From Paracamarosporium sp. OC-R06-R3 (taxonomy: Eukaryota > Ascomycota > Dothideomycetes > Pleosporales > Didymosphaeriaceae): a stretch of DNA of 64,000 nucleotides. The notes beneath the pieces were generated by a model. The model was not told the origin of the DNA. It searched no databases and saw only the letters and a program-made list of their open reading frames with translations. Shown one piece after another: positions 33,547 to 44,726 of this stretch. The stretch is from NCBI GenBank assembly GCA_019828545.1, contig JACVRA010000340.1:28758-92757 (forward strand), given 5' to 3'. The translations under genes and the position numbers were made by a program. Position 1 is the first letter of the stretch; every line of letters starts with the position of its first letter.

Positions 33547-35643
33547 ATGGAGCCATTGTCAATCGACTCGGTCGTCGTCAACACGCCCGCCGACCTGACC
33601 TCGAGCGGTCCGCCCACTCCGAGCGAAGCCATTCAAATCGAGCGACCGAAGCTGAAGGGCCGTCAGCGCATTCTTCATGGGCTACAACGGATGGGCTCGT
33701 CACCCAGTCTAGCTGGTCTGAGCAGGTCACGCTCGCACAGCATGCGAGGCCCAGCGAAAGCTTCCATGTCTTGTGTTTCGCTGGCATCGGGTGCCTCGCC
33801 CTACGCTCAGTCGTACGGCAGCTCCTACTCCTCGGAGCTCTCGGCCGGCTTCTCTACAGCTCCCACCTCGGTTGCGAATAGTCCCCCGGGCAGTCCTCTG
33901 TACGACGAGAGGGCACGCTTTCGCATGTTCAGCCCCGATGGGCCATCCTCTGTACCTCTTCCCTCGGAGTTTCGGCCATTGACCAAGGATGGCATCCAGG
34001 AGGAAGCCGACTACTTCTCCCGACCCGTCCGAAAACCAAGACCAAACTTCAACTTCTGGTCCGATATGCCTGCCGAGATCCGCATGCAGATCCTCCGCTA
34101 TCTTGAGCCGAGAGAAATTGTGCGATGCTCCGCTGTGTCCAAGACGTGGCACTCCATGTGCTTCGATGGCCAGCTGTGGAGCGATTTGGATACGTCTGGT
34201 TTCTACCGCGACATTCCTGCCCACGCTTTGGTTAATATCATCACCTCAGCCGGTCCTTTCGTGCGCGACCTCAACCTGCGCGGGTGCGTGCAACTGAGGG
34301 AGCAGTGGAGCAAGAAGGGTCTTATCCAGGCCTGCCAGAACCTGGAGAACTTTTCCTTGGAAGGATGTCGAATTGACAGGTCATCGATCCACTGCTTCTT
34401 GCTCCAGAATAAGTCCCTAGTACACGTCAATCTATCGGGCCTGGCCGGTGCAACGAATGCGGCAATGAAAATCATGGGGACCCACTGCCCACGTGTGGAG
34501 CACCTCAATGTATCATGGTGCAACAACATCGACACTAGAGGCCTCCGAAAAGTTGTCGAAGGCTGTCCGAAGTTGAAAGACCTGCGTGCCGGTGAGGTAC
34601 GTGGCTGGGACGATGTTGACTTCATGTTCGAGCTCTTCAAGCGCAACACCTTGGAAAGGCTTGTTCTCATGAACTGCGACAGCCTCAACGACGAATCCCT
34701 CACTGCGTTTGTCGAAGGTATTGATAGCGAAGTCGACGTTCTCACCGACCGACCCATAGTCCCGCCGCGTCGGCTGAAACACCTAGACCTCACGCGATGT
34801 CGTGGAATCACCGACGCGGGTGTGAAGAAGCTGGCAGGCAATGTACCTTTTCTGGAAGGTCTTCAGCTGTCCAAGTGCCACAGCCTGACCGACGATGCCT
34901 TCACCACATTGCTACCTACACTCCCAGTGCTTACTAATTTGGATATAGAAGAGCTGGATGGATTGACAAATGAGGTGCTGAAAACACTTGCTTCTGCAAT
35001 GTGTGCACCCCACCTCAGACACATCTGCATGTCTTACTGCGAATCGCTGGGCGATGCCGGGATGCTCCCACTCCTGAAAGCATGCTCAAATCTCTGCTCG
35101 CTGGAGATGGACAACACTCGAATCTCGGATCTGGTCCTTGCGGAAGCCGCATCATGCATCCGCGCCCGCAACCGCCACGCGCGAGCACTCTCTGGCTCGG
35201 AGCGTCCCAGCGTGGGTCTGCGCATTGTAGCCTACGATTGCGCCAACGTGACCTGGACCGGCATTCGTGAGGTTTTGTCGAGGAACGCAGAGATCTCGCG
35301 GCCGTCGCCTGGTTCGCATTCGAACACGCCATCTTACCCACGCGAGATCATTGGCTTGAAATGCTTCTACAACTGGCAGCCTACGGTTGAAGAACACACC
35401 AAGCGGGTGCTGCGTGGTGACTTTGCCGCCGCCGCCCGTCTGGAGCGCAAGTGGGCAGATTGGATGATGCTGAACGAAGAGGCTGGCGTGGGTGGAGCCG
35501 GCGCTCGACGTAGACGAAGGCGTGCGCGTGAAGCGCAGATGATGCATGCTGATGAGGAAGAGGGTGGCGTCGGTGTAGGCACGGGTGGTGTTGGCCGGCG
35601 CCGACGAGCCCGGAGTGGCCCTGGTGGCTGCTCGGTGATGTGA
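33547..35643 (+). CDS. F-box/leucine-rich repeat protein with C-terminal CaaX box
   Basis: Predicted substrate receptor of an SCF ubiquitin ligase. The single exon gives 698 residues from the ATG at 33547, which lies in a strong CACCATGG context. Residues 1-165 are Ser-rich and disordered. The F-box is at about 171-215 (WSDMPAEIRMQILRYL...CSAVSKTWHSMC). Leucine-rich repeats of the cysteine-containing type follow to about 600 (LKHLDLTRCRGITDAGVKKL, LQLSKCHSLTDDAF). The tail is basic (RRRRRRAREAQ) and the last four residues are Cys-Ser-Val-Met, a good farnesylation signal, so the protein is probably attached to membranes. The family is conserved in fungi, and animal FBXL2 and FBXL20 also end in CaaX boxes. 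The target proteins are unknown. Confidence 0.88.
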   Translation: MEPLSIDSVVVNTPADLTSSGPPTPSEAIQIERPKLKGRQRILHGLQRMGSSPSLAGLSRSRSHSMRGPAKASMSCVSLASGASPYAQSYGSSYSSELSAGFSTAPTSVANSPPGSPLYDERARFRMFSPDGPSSVPLPSEFRPLTKDGIQEEADYFSRPVRKPRPNFNFWSDMPAEIRMQILRYLEPREIVRCSAVSKTWHSMCFDGQLWSDLDTSGFYRDIPAHALVNIITSAGPFVRDLNLRGCVQLREQWSKKGLIQACQNLENFSLEGCRIDRSSIHCFLLQNKSLVHVNLSGLAGATNAAMKIMGTHCPRVEHLNVSWCNNIDTRGLRKVVEGCPKLKDLRAGEVRGWDDVDFMFELFKRNTLERLVLMNCDSLNDESLTAFVEGIDSEVDVLTDRPIVPPRRLKHLDLTRCRGITDAGVKKLAGNVPFLEGLQLSKCHSLTDDAFTTLLPTLPVLTNLDIEELDGLTNEVLKTLASAMCAPHLRHICMSYCESLGDAGMLPLLKACSNLCSLEMDNTRISDLVLAEAASCIRARNRHARALSGSERPSVGLRIVAYDCANVTWTGIREVLSRNAEISRPSPGSHSNTPSYPREIIGLKCFYNWQPTVEEHTKRVLRGDFAAAARLERKWADWMMLNEEAGVGGAGARRRRRRAREAQMMHADEEEGGVGVGTGGVGRRRRARSGPGGCSVM

Positions 35644-36279
35644 GCTTTCTCGTTTTCCTTTATAACATCTCATCTTCCAACGACGTTTCCTTGCATTTGG
35701 TCGGTTGGATTTGGATACTACGCGTCCTTGTTTTTCGCTGTTCGCATTTTCTGGTCGTTTGTTGATGTATTTGTTGCTGTGTCTCGTATGTATGGTCATT
35801 TTGGTTAAGGCGTGAGTTTGGTGGGCTTTGGGCTTTTTTTTCCGGCGCTGTTTAGAGGTTGAGTGGCTCACTCCCTTCTCGATTTGGTGGCGGATGGGTA
35901 GGTATTATCTTGGTTCGAATATATAGCAAGATACTCAGTTGCACATGCTACTATGTATGGCCATAATGCTTGCTTCATTACAGATTCAATGCATGGTTCG
36001 CATGATAAAGATCACGTTGGTAACCTACAACGCATGCCAATGCTACTACTGTCATCCAATGATATCGTAGCCTTTTCCCGCCCAGCACACGAACCCTACG
36101 AATCTGGTGGAATGCGGTTTCCACGTGACACACATCCCATACTTAAACAGGCATAACCTATCTCATACTCGCATCGTGATTCATCCACCAACTACACTAC
36201 AACCCCCAAACACAACCAGCCTTGAATCTCGACTCCAGTCCTCCAAAATCTACCCAACCACACGGCTTCGCACGCAAAA
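35644..36279. other. intergenic
   Basis: About 640 bases: F-box 3' region, T-rich on the plus strand, then promoter of the AlkB-like gene with C/A-rich leader near 36170-36270. No other feature is seen. Confidence 0.55.
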
Positions 36280-37116
36280 ATGGACCCACCCAAAAACCTC
36301 TCAGACCTCTCAGCATTCCGCATACCATCTCTGCCCCCAGACTTCTACTACATCCCGAACTTTATCAGCATCGAGGAGGAATCTTCCATGTTGAACAAAC
36401 TCCCGCCAAACCGGTGGATCTCGCTGTCCCACCGACGCCTCCAAGCGCACCCATCCACCCTGACACAAAACAACACGCTCCTCTCCTCGCCTCTGCCGCC
36501 GTACCTGGAAAACCCGATTGTGCCGCGATTCACGCAGCTGGGCATTTTTAAAGGCACGAAACACGCGCGCCCGAATCATGTGCTGGTTAATGAGTATCGG
36601 CCGGGGGAGGGCATCATGGCGCATGAGGACGGGGATGCGTACGCGCGCGTTGTGGCGACCGTGAGCTTGGGGGGCGACTTGTGTTTGGATGTTGGGGGGA
36701 AGGGGGTCGGGAAGGCGGGGCGTGGTGCTGCTTCGAGTGCGACTGCGAGTGCGAGTGCTTCTCCCGGGGACGGAATCGAAGATGGGAACGAAAGCGCTGA
36801 TCCAAAAGCGCGAGATGAAGACGAAGATGCAGAGACGAAATACACGCTCCCCACGCGCATCCTGCAAGAACGCCGCAGTCTACTAATCACCACGGGCGCC
36901 GCGTATACGGATTTGCTGCACGGTATTTCTGCGATTGACGTCGATGAGGGGCTGGGTGAGGAGACGGTCGCGAATTGGGGGTTGCTGGGGGAGAGGGAGA
37001 GGTTTGTGGAAGCTGGGGGAAGGAGTGCGAGGGGGGTTAGGGTGAGTTTGACGTATAGGGATGTGCTGAGGGTTAGTGGGGCGGTGGGGAAGGTGTTTGG
37101 GGTGGGGAGGCGGTAG
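36280..37116 (+). CDS. AlkB-family Fe(II)/2-oxoglutarate dioxygenase (ALKBH6-like)
   Basis: Predicted dioxygenase of the AlkB family, closest in pattern to ALKBH6; such enzymes oxidatively demethylate nucleic acids or proteins, but the ALKBH6 substrate is not well settled. The single exon gives 278 residues from the ATG at 36280. Iron ligands are His115 and Asp117 in IMAHEDGDAY, and His214 in LLHGI; the 2-oxoglutarate-binding Arg lies in RGVRVSLTYRD (Arg254 or Arg260). PNHVLVNEYRPGEG is the conserved strand before the iron site. Between the two halves of the site sits a low-complexity insert (about 138-186: Gly/Ala/Ser then Asp/Glu-rich) that is absent from animal proteins as I recall them. 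All key residues are present, so it is likely active. It lies close upstream of an unrelated membrane protein gene. Confidence 0.87.
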   Translation: MDPPKNLSDLSAFRIPSLPPDFYYIPNFISIEEESSMLNKLPPNRWISLSHRRLQAHPSTLTQNNTLLSSPLPPYLENPIVPRFTQLGIFKGTKHARPNHVLVNEYRPGEGIMAHEDGDAYARVVATVSLGGDLCLDVGGKGVGKAGRGAASSATASASASPGDGIEDGNESADPKARDEDEDAETKYTLPTRILQERRSLLITTGAAYTDLLHGISAIDVDEGLGEETVANWGLLGERERFVEAGGRSARGVRVSLTYRDVLRVSGAVGKVFGVGRR

Positions 37117-37744
37117 CATAGGGGAAGTGCGTCAATATCAGAGATAGATCCAATCTATAGTGCTAGATTTAACACTCGGAAGATTTTGAGGCTAGAGAGG
37201 ATGTGGGCATATGGTGTGGTGGCGCTTGGAAGCGCTGGGTAGGGGCGTAGAGGTGAGGAGATGTGCATTGTGTCGGTACTACGCGTCGTTGACTGAACGC
37301 AGCCGTTTTTCTGACGAATGCTAGGGATGTAAAGAGCGAAGTACGTCTGTCAAGTTAGTGGATCCCCACAAGCGTGACATAGACGATGGTATCTAGTTCG
37401 GGGGACTCGTGATGACACGATGTTGTTAGAGAATGCGTTAAAGATAATGGATACATAGTTATACAATATAACCTCAAAATCCTTTCTACGGTGTTTCATT
37501 TGTGAAAGTGGGATAATAGGGTTTCAGTATGTTGAAGTACGCGCCGCACGGGGCCTCGCTGCGCATAAACCACCCACACTCAGCACAAACTCGTATGAGC
37601 TTTACCCCTCGAGCAAAGCAACTAGTTCCGCGAACTCTATCTCAACCGCCGATGGCCCTCCCGATCCTTCATATCCCATCGTGACCCCTCGACTAAACCC
37701 CGACGTCCTCCACCACGGCAAAAGGCACAGCGATTCTACAAATT
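37117..37744. other. intergenic
   Basis: About 630 bases between two plus-strand genes. No gene or repeat is recognised; it should contain a terminator and the next promoter. Confidence 0.55.
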
Positions 37745-38608
37745 ATGCCAGGCAGGCGCCAGACAACGCGGTACTTCGCTCCTGTGCTGGTTTTCTGCGC
37801 AGTTGGTGTTGGATTGTATGCGGTTTGGTATTTTGGATCGAGTGAGGATGGAGGTGTAGATTTGGGGAAGGACCGGATTGAGGAGGTGGACAAGAACACC
37901 GACTCCTCCTCTGGGGGAGGGCTTGGTAGTCAGAGGATGTCCAGCGGGCCGGGACATTCTACCGTGGGAGAGAAAGAGAAGTCACACAATGCGGAGGAGG
38001 ATATGGGTTCTATGGATGGGGTGGCGAATGATGAGGCGCACGACGACGGGGAAGGTTCGACTAAGGTATGTGGCACAGATACGAACGAGGAAGCGTCAAG
38101 TTTCAAGAAAAAGCTCAAACTCGTTTCGCAGCAGCGAGGCATTCGCAGAGGTGCATCGCGAGTGGAAGTGGCAAACTGGATAGCTGGTACTCAGCGCGAG
38201 ACCGAGAGTGACGAGAAGGAGACACGGAAAGCTTTGAGAGCGAGGACGGAGCCACAGATAAATAATCTCATCCATGGTGATAAATCTTTTATTGCGGCTT
38301 CTCGGTACAGTCGGCCGGTTTTTGTCGAGGATGAACTTGGGTGTCTTGAGGGAGAGTTCTGCCGTCAGCGTTTTCGAGAGATGTTCGATGAGTTTGAGCC
38401 AAGGAGGGAGACTCAGGATGAGGATGATGCCAAGACGATTACGCAGGAGGATGTGACGGCTTTGGCTTCGTTGGATGAAGGACCTGTTGCTGTTGGTGGT
38501 GTTGTAGCAGGGACGACTCATAGAGCTAGAAACATAGACAAGGGTGGTGCTAAGTCGACTAAGGAGAAAGATGATGAGCGGGAATATGAGTTCGTGGACC
38601 GGTTCTAG
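37745..38608 (+). CDS. single-pass membrane protein, unknown function
   Basis: Hypothetical protein of 287 residues with one exon. A basic N-terminus (MPGRRQTTR) is followed by a single hydrophobic segment at about 10-30 (YFAPVLVFCAVGVGLYAVWY), then a long, hydrophilic, Asp/Glu/Lys/Ser-rich region. The arrangement fits a signal anchor or a mitochondrial inner-membrane anchor with a soluble tail; the choice is open. A better conserved-looking patch near 190-215 reads SRPVFVEDELGCLEGEFCRQRF with two cysteines. I do not recognise a family. The coding bias and length, and the clean ATG after a leader, support a real gene. Confidence 0.6.
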   Translation: MPGRRQTTRYFAPVLVFCAVGVGLYAVWYFGSSEDGGVDLGKDRIEEVDKNTDSSSGGGLGSQRMSSGPGHSTVGEKEKSHNAEEDMGSMDGVANDEAHDDGEGSTKVCGTDTNEEASSFKKKLKLVSQQRGIRRGASRVEVANWIAGTQRETESDEKETRKALRARTEPQINNLIHGDKSFIAASRYSRPVFVEDELGCLEGEFCRQRFREMFDEFEPRRETQDEDDAKTITQEDVTALASLDEGPVAVGGVVAGTTHRARNIDKGGAKSTKEKDDEREYEFVDRF

Positions 38609-39365
38609 AAGGGTATGGCCTTAGGGTGAGAGGGTTGGAAGTATCAGGATGGCTATTTGATTGATCGGTTATCTTGGGATTTAGATGATACGATCGATAT
38701 TTCCAGGGCGTGGAAGCTTTGCTACAAAGCATGGAAACATCAACGCATACCTTGGTTGCATGGAGTTCACCAGCACATCTATCTGCTTCAAGTGGCGATT
38801 AGACTGGTAGATCTATGGAATCGTGACCGAAAGGTGTGACACTAAATGAATATTCCAACGGCGAATTTGAAGCATGAGACGTATACACTTTACTTGAATA
38901 ACCCAGGTCTCTCTTACAGTATACGTCATTCAAACTGTTCCCCGAACCGGCATCCAACTTCCACGATCAGTGTAAAAGGGTCTCCTTAATTATTATCTTC
39001 TTACTCGCCACTTAAACCTTGGCAATCTACTGTTGAAATCATTCACCGCTGATTCTGTTTTACTGGGTCACTCCTAAGGTGCTTATTGTACTTTCAGCTT
39101 GTCTGCTTGCCTGCAGGCATCGCGATAACTGTGCCACATGGCCCACTCTGGTGGTATATGCATAACGAATCAGATGCTGTAAACCCCGCGATTAGCACCA
39201 AAACATCGCTATCAAATTTAAATGGGTAAAATCGTGCCGTAGCAGCGGATTTAAAGCAGTTGTGACCCCAAAGTGGAGCGTCCGCGTCCACCTTCCCCGT
39301 CGCCTCTCCTCCGAGCTTTGACAACGTCCACTCGTGATCTTATTCCAACAACACAGCCACACAAC
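38609..39365. other. intergenic
   Basis: About 760 bases, A/T-richer than the genes to the left. It separates the last conserved gene from the first broken gene of the accessory region. No feature is recognised apart from a C-rich leader near 39285-39360, presumably left over from the SDR promoter. Confidence 0.5.
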
Positions 39366-40473
39366 ATGGCCGGCACTGTCGTCCTCACTGGAGCGAATGG
39401 CTCTGCTGGACTTCATGCCTCCGAGCATCTTTTGAAAAAGTATCTAGAGTTCCATGCTATTTTGACTGTTTGAAATGCTGCCAGCACAGATGTCGACACC
39501 AACACCTTACGTGACATTATCTCACGATACTCAAACGCTAAGGTATCCATATTACAGGTAGACCTAACCAACTTAGCGTCCGTCTACGAGTTCACTAGCA
39601 CACTTTCTGCCGGTATAACAGCTGGCCAATACCCGCCGCTGAAGGCCATAATCTGTAGTGCTTATTACTGGAACCTCATCGCCGACCCTGAACTCACGGT
39701 TGACGGTCACGACATGACATTACAAGTTGGATTCATTGCACATGCCGCCTTGCCCCTGCGCCTACTCGACAAGTTCGGTCCCGATAGCGGCCGTATTAGT
39801 CTCATTTCTAGCGTTGCGCATTACCGTCGCAAGACTTAGATGTCGCCCTACATTCCAGGAATACCAGAGAATTTAGACAAACTTGCAAGACCGCCATCAT
39901 ACGCTGATAAGCAAGGGCGTGGTTTCCAGAGATATGCCAATTCGAAGCTTGTCTTAACCACCTGGGCCTATGCGTTCAACCACTATCTGCAGAAAGTAAG
40001 TGTTGCATCCGTAAATCTACAGATTAAGGCATGGAATACAAGCCACGGAAGATCAAGATTTAGTAGAGACAACGCTAACTAACGATACCGGCCTTATCCA
40101 GAACACCAAATCTAACAAGATAACTGTGGTAGCCCAGAATCCAGGCGGCATGGGCGACTCACGCGCCTTCCGCACAAACACACCTCGATCGCTCCAGCTC
40201 AAGCAGAAATGGGTTATGGAGCCGTTGATTCCCGTAGTGCATCGTTTCATTGACCCAACCTTTCGGCGCTCTGTCGAGGCAGGTATCGACATAGTTGAAT
40301 TGGCTCTCGACAAGACATTCGATGGTGAGAATGGCTATTTCACGCTTCTCAAAAAGGATGATCCCGATTCGATGGTGCTAGATCAGAGGTTGCAGAAGAA
40401 GATTTGGGCTCAGACGATCAAGTGGGCGAAGATTACGAAGGACGATCCCGCACTAAAAGGGGCATTTGAGTGA
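39366..40473 (+). pseudogene. short-chain dehydrogenase pseudogene (two in-frame stops)
   Basis: Remnant of an NAD(P)-dependent short-chain dehydrogenase/reductase. The ATG at 39366 opens a good Rossmann start (TGANGSAGL). The frame then meets TGA at 39471 and TAG at 39837-39839, yet it is otherwise continuous, with a clear active-site pattern: SSVAH then YANSK (Tyr-x3-Lys). An intron 39996-40101 (GTAAGT, CTAAC branch, CAG) keeps frame into the last exon, NPGGMGDSR to the stop at 40473. Both nonsense codons are one C-to-T step from sense (CGA, CAG). A splice bypass was considered and breaks frame or removes the catalytic strand. Expected length without stops is about 333 residues, close to the family's. 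It is not functional unless stops are read through. Confidence 0.85.
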
Positions 40474-41091
40474 GTAGTGCGATCATGGAGCAGTAGATTT
40501 TGATGTATGAAGAGAATGAGAATGGGACACACGTAAGATGTGGTTGTGATATCCCAGACTGGGCTCATCTAAACCGCCTGACCATGGCTTGAGTACGCTC
40601 AGAGAAACCCACCTCTCTCAACCAGTCCGTAACTCGACGTGAAAATAGCAAATCGCCTGAATAGTCTGGTGGAGCTCTCGGAGCTTCTCTAAGATCTCGT
40701 CGGGTTGAAGCCAACACAGCGACTGTGTACATATATACAAGTTCTGCGGCTTCCCGTGGACTTCTGACATTGCCCACGATGCTCTAGGCGCGCTAGTGAT
40801 GTATTGTACTTTCCCTGCTACATCTCATACCTGTCTAGCGCCTTGTATCCTTGCTTCTGCTGATTGTAGACAGTGCTTGAACTCTATCACATTTTCATCG
40901 TTTCGGGCGAGGCTACTTGCGTGGTGCACGTGTCTCCACAGCGGCTGTCTTAAGTGACGGAAACCCTCGTCCAAACGGCCTCGAACTCTCACTTCGCCGT
41001 TTGACTGCCTCCCGCCTGACCATCTCTCTACTAACCGCCCTCGCGAAGTAAAGGCAATTTCCTGCGCCCGGAGTGGAAAGCTTTCTTCGTC
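40474..41091. other. intergenic
   Basis: About 620 bases between the SDR pseudogene and the next gene. No feature is recognised. The last 200 bases are C-rich and look like promoter/leader. Confidence 0.5.
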
Positions 41092-42574
41092 ATGGTCACC
41101 CTCAAGTCTTCAAGAAAGCTCGCGACGAAAAAAAGCCTCCGTTCTCGAACACCGGATAGGCTGAAGGCACCACGAGCACGCTCTTTGAAGTCATCGACAG
41201 GTTCGCAAACAAGCGTGGCCACCGAGGAGCATAGAGAGCCTTTTGGTCCGGGGCTCACGCGTGAACAACGTCGTCGGTGGTGGGACACTCTCTCGAAGGT
41301 GCAACTCACGAGCTCGGCGCTACGAGAGCTCAATCGACGGTTTGCCGAAGATGACGAAGAAGCGGCTCAGCATACAACATCTGCGTTACTATCGGCTTCC
41401 TTAGGAACATCTGAGGCTTCAGCTTCGTTGCCAGACCTAAGTTCACCTGCAATCATCCGTTTTGCTCGGCACGGAGGCCCCAGCCTTACCGACATACGCA
41501 GTGTCAGTTGCCCTCTTGCCCATACTATTGTAGTTACTACCACTAACATATCATGTATAGTATCCGGTCCCCGCCATGGATCCTACCGGCCCCCGGAGAT
41601 CATCTCGTCCTTCTAAGCCCCCACTCAACGCCTTCGGGTACGTGCCAAATACCACGCGATCTCAACCGAGCAAAGCTACCACAAGCAAGCCCAAGAAGAC
41701 AGCTGGATTGAAGTCAGCCACAGCTGAGAAGCAAGAGCCCGTATCCCAGAGCAAGACCAAGTCTTCGCCTTACGATGCGAATTTCCGTACGAAAATGAAC
41801 GACGGTGGCATAGTTGGGCGGCATTTCGAATTTGCAGACAAAGGCGCACTTCCTGTGCCTCGCAACCATAACGATGTCCTCCAAGATCTCTTGAAAGAGC
41901 GGTCCGATGAACCCAAAGTGGACGCAGACTATTTTCACGAGTTTGTGAAGAGGTTTGCCAACGCCTTACGAAGTCATGACCTTCTCCATGGTATAATCGA
42001 TCGCTATTTCGAAGGTGACATGGATCTCAGTAGGTCGCTTTCAAAAGGTATGTTCAAGAACATGAAGGACTTGGTGGGAGATACCTTGACAGCTCCTAAT
42101 CCCGACCGCTTCTACGGTGCACCTCGGGATCAGATTGATAAGAGTCTCCGGGAAGCACTGGAATCTTTCATTGTCCCGATGAAGAGAGAATGTCCTCTGG
42201 TGCCGAATATGTTCCTCGAATTAAAGAGTGAGCGAGGAACCCTAGCCACGGCTGACAACCAGGCGCTCCACTGTGGCGCGGTAGGCGCCCGGGCAATCCA
42301 CATGCTCGAAATATACGGGGGTCGTCCAGCTAAATACAATGAGATTAAGGCAATCACCTGTACGGTGGTCGGTCGTACACTCTCAATAGACGGGGTTCAG
42401 GTCTGCGCTCCGATGGGCGAGTCAGAGACACCTGTGTATGGCATAGTATCCCTTTGCGGATATTATCTTGAAAATGGTCCAGAAGAACTACGTAAAGCTA
42501 TCAGGGCATATCGTAATGCGTTGGAGTGGGCTGAGCGGGTACGATACAAGGCTATCAGTCTTGCTCAGTCTTGA
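41092..42574 (+). CDS. fungal-specific family protein, unknown function (DUF7924-like)
   Basis: Two exons, 41092-41502 and 41561-42574, give about 474 residues. The intron has a GTCAGT donor, a CACTAACA branch site and TAG end, and joins ...LTDIRS to YPVPAMDPTG. The N-terminus is basic (MVTLKSSRKLATKKSLRSR). The C-terminal half carries the folded domain, with blocks such as YDANFRTKMNDGGI, NPDRFYGAPRDQIDKSLREAL, VPNMFLELK and QALHCGAVGARAIHMLEIYGG, ending in EELRKAIRAYRNALEWAERVR. This layout matches a family found only in filamentous fungi, often in many copies and in variable regions; DUF7924 is my best guess. The blocks resemble nuclease-like folds loosely, but I cannot support an activity. 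It is intact, unlike its left neighbour. Confidence 0.65.
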
Positions 42575-44726
42575 GCTACCTGGTAGAGCCTTGCCTTACC
42601 GGCGGACGACTCAGGTGTACAGTACACCCTTCTTTGACACTCATTCACTGTAAGATGTACAATATCTTGAATTTCTGTTTGTGGTTTTCCGGCATATCGT
42701 GTCATGGTGGTGGAAACGCTTCGGTAGATCAGTCAACAACGACTGATTCACAATGCCCATTCAACTTGGCGCGGGTATCATTCCTCCTCTCCTCTCCTCT
42801 CTGTACGAAGATGATACTGCACTATGGTGATTAATCGCCACGACATCTGTGGTACGGCTTTACCATAGGCGATTTGGTTTAGAGGGAGTGGGAAATTCGA
42901 AGACACCCACACGACACGATCAATGCACCAAGGCATGCAATTTGTTTAGACTATCAGTTTTGGCTTTCATTGCGAATACCCAATATAATGTTTAATGCTA
43001 CTTGGCTTCCTCTTTTCTCCTTGTGATACTGCCTGAACAATGAGTCACCTCGCTGGGTTGGCGATAGGTTCATTACCTTCAGTTCGTAGAACGGGTATCG
43101 CTACGGGCAAGGATATAATATGTAATTATCTACAAGATATAAAGCATTCCTTCTTATTCCCAATTGTCCTCTTTCACAAACCAAGGATCGCCCCTCCATA
43201 CAACAACCATATCATCGACCTCCAATTACTTACTCTAGCCCATCGTCAATAATTACTACATTGCACCGAGAACCAGCGAGGAGTTTTGTGGATACAAAAG
43301 GTTCGCGAAGCGCTCAGCGACGTAGACACCACGAGAAGAAATAGAATGAGTGGAACGTGAAGAATAGGAGGGTGAGACTGAGGACAAGAGACGTTGCCGC
43401 ATAAGATATACTTTATGAGGTTTGCGGAATAGTGCATGCTACTCAAAGTGAGGAATTTCTAGGCTGTGTCCATTGAGGTGGCAGAGATGGAAATGATAAT
43501 ACGACCTGCGTGTCAAGCGATGAGGATCACAGGCGCGTAGATATCGATGCACTTAGCAATGTTAGAAGAGGTGAAGACTGTATGTTTTGATAGAGTTGCA
43601 AAGCAAGAGTGACTATGTATGTCTCCCCTACCACAAAATCTTGTGCACGAAGAGAATTGGCTGTTAACTGAACAAACATCAAGACCATTTGAGGTACCAT
43701 TTGTTGAGTCTGTGTGCATATCTATCCGAGGGGCGTGAAGCAGTCAGAGCAGCAACTAGTAGTCATAGTCAAGCACTACGTGTAGAGCTTCAACCTCACA
43801 GAATCCTCTTGTTGGTCTTGTTCATGTCCTTTCTACCGTCTCAATAGTATGTCAATCATCAGCCAGCTGTATTCCAGATTATGACGCTCGAGGCGGTTTG
43901 TACAGTTGAAGAGTTCAATCACATAACGTGCGAATCTTTCTCACGACCTCACATCACTTTCAAAGCTAGACGTAACACGTGTCTAAGACTCATAGCCATT
44001 GGACGGCATACAAGGCGTATAGATATGCCGCCATAATGTTTCGACGAGACATGGCTTTTGTTTAAGTAGGGGCTTGTGATTGCCTGTACTAGTCCGACTT
44101 GTTCGAAGAGCACGAACCGGACCTAAATTCTGAATGTCGTCTTTGTAGAGCCGTACAATGAGTCCCGAGCTGAGTGTGTTTACTACCAAGAACGCATCAA
44201 TCCGCCTCGAACATGAGATTCAGGCTACCTAAATCAGGCGCACAGCATGCCGAGCTGGTAGCAGATCAAGTCGTAGCTTCCGTGCCCAGTGTAGAAATGA
44301 CGTGTTAGTCAAGATTAGGCGAGCTTTATTTGAGCTTGAAACTTTGATGGGTACACATCATGCGATTTGTTGGCTCTAACCCATACGAAGGGCGACAGCA
44401 CCAGGAGGTTATTTTCCACCGTCTCGTAGCTATACGAATGCGACGCGCTGGCTGATGATAGATATAGCGTCACCCATAGATCAATGGCGGGTTAAAATGC
44501 CACTACTCACTTCATCACATCCCCGCTGCGAGGGTCCCTGCCACTTGTTTTCTTAAAGTATTAGGAAGTCATGGAAAGAAAGGGAGAGCTTGGGGATCGG
44601 AAACGCAGATTTGTCGTGTTAGTAATGACCGCTGAACACATTCTTGAACGCAGCTCTTCTGACTGATTATATGGCTATATATCTCAAGCGGCACTAGCGC
44701 TTGATACCGTTGTGGAGACTGCACAG
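42575..44726. other. intergenic, no gene seen
   Basis: About 2.1 kb between convergent genes (the fungal-family gene and the NLR). It is A/T-rich, with only short frames under 90 codons and no recognised domain. A CTCCT/TCCTC microsatellite-like patch lies near 42785-42800. Possibly eroded sequence; nothing definite. Confidence 0.5.

Noticed and set aside
39440..39489. Possible intron removing the first stop of the SDR at 39.4 kb
   Set aside because: It is 50 bases long and would shift the frame, and it would delete sequence that reads as conserved SDR (AILTV and beyond).
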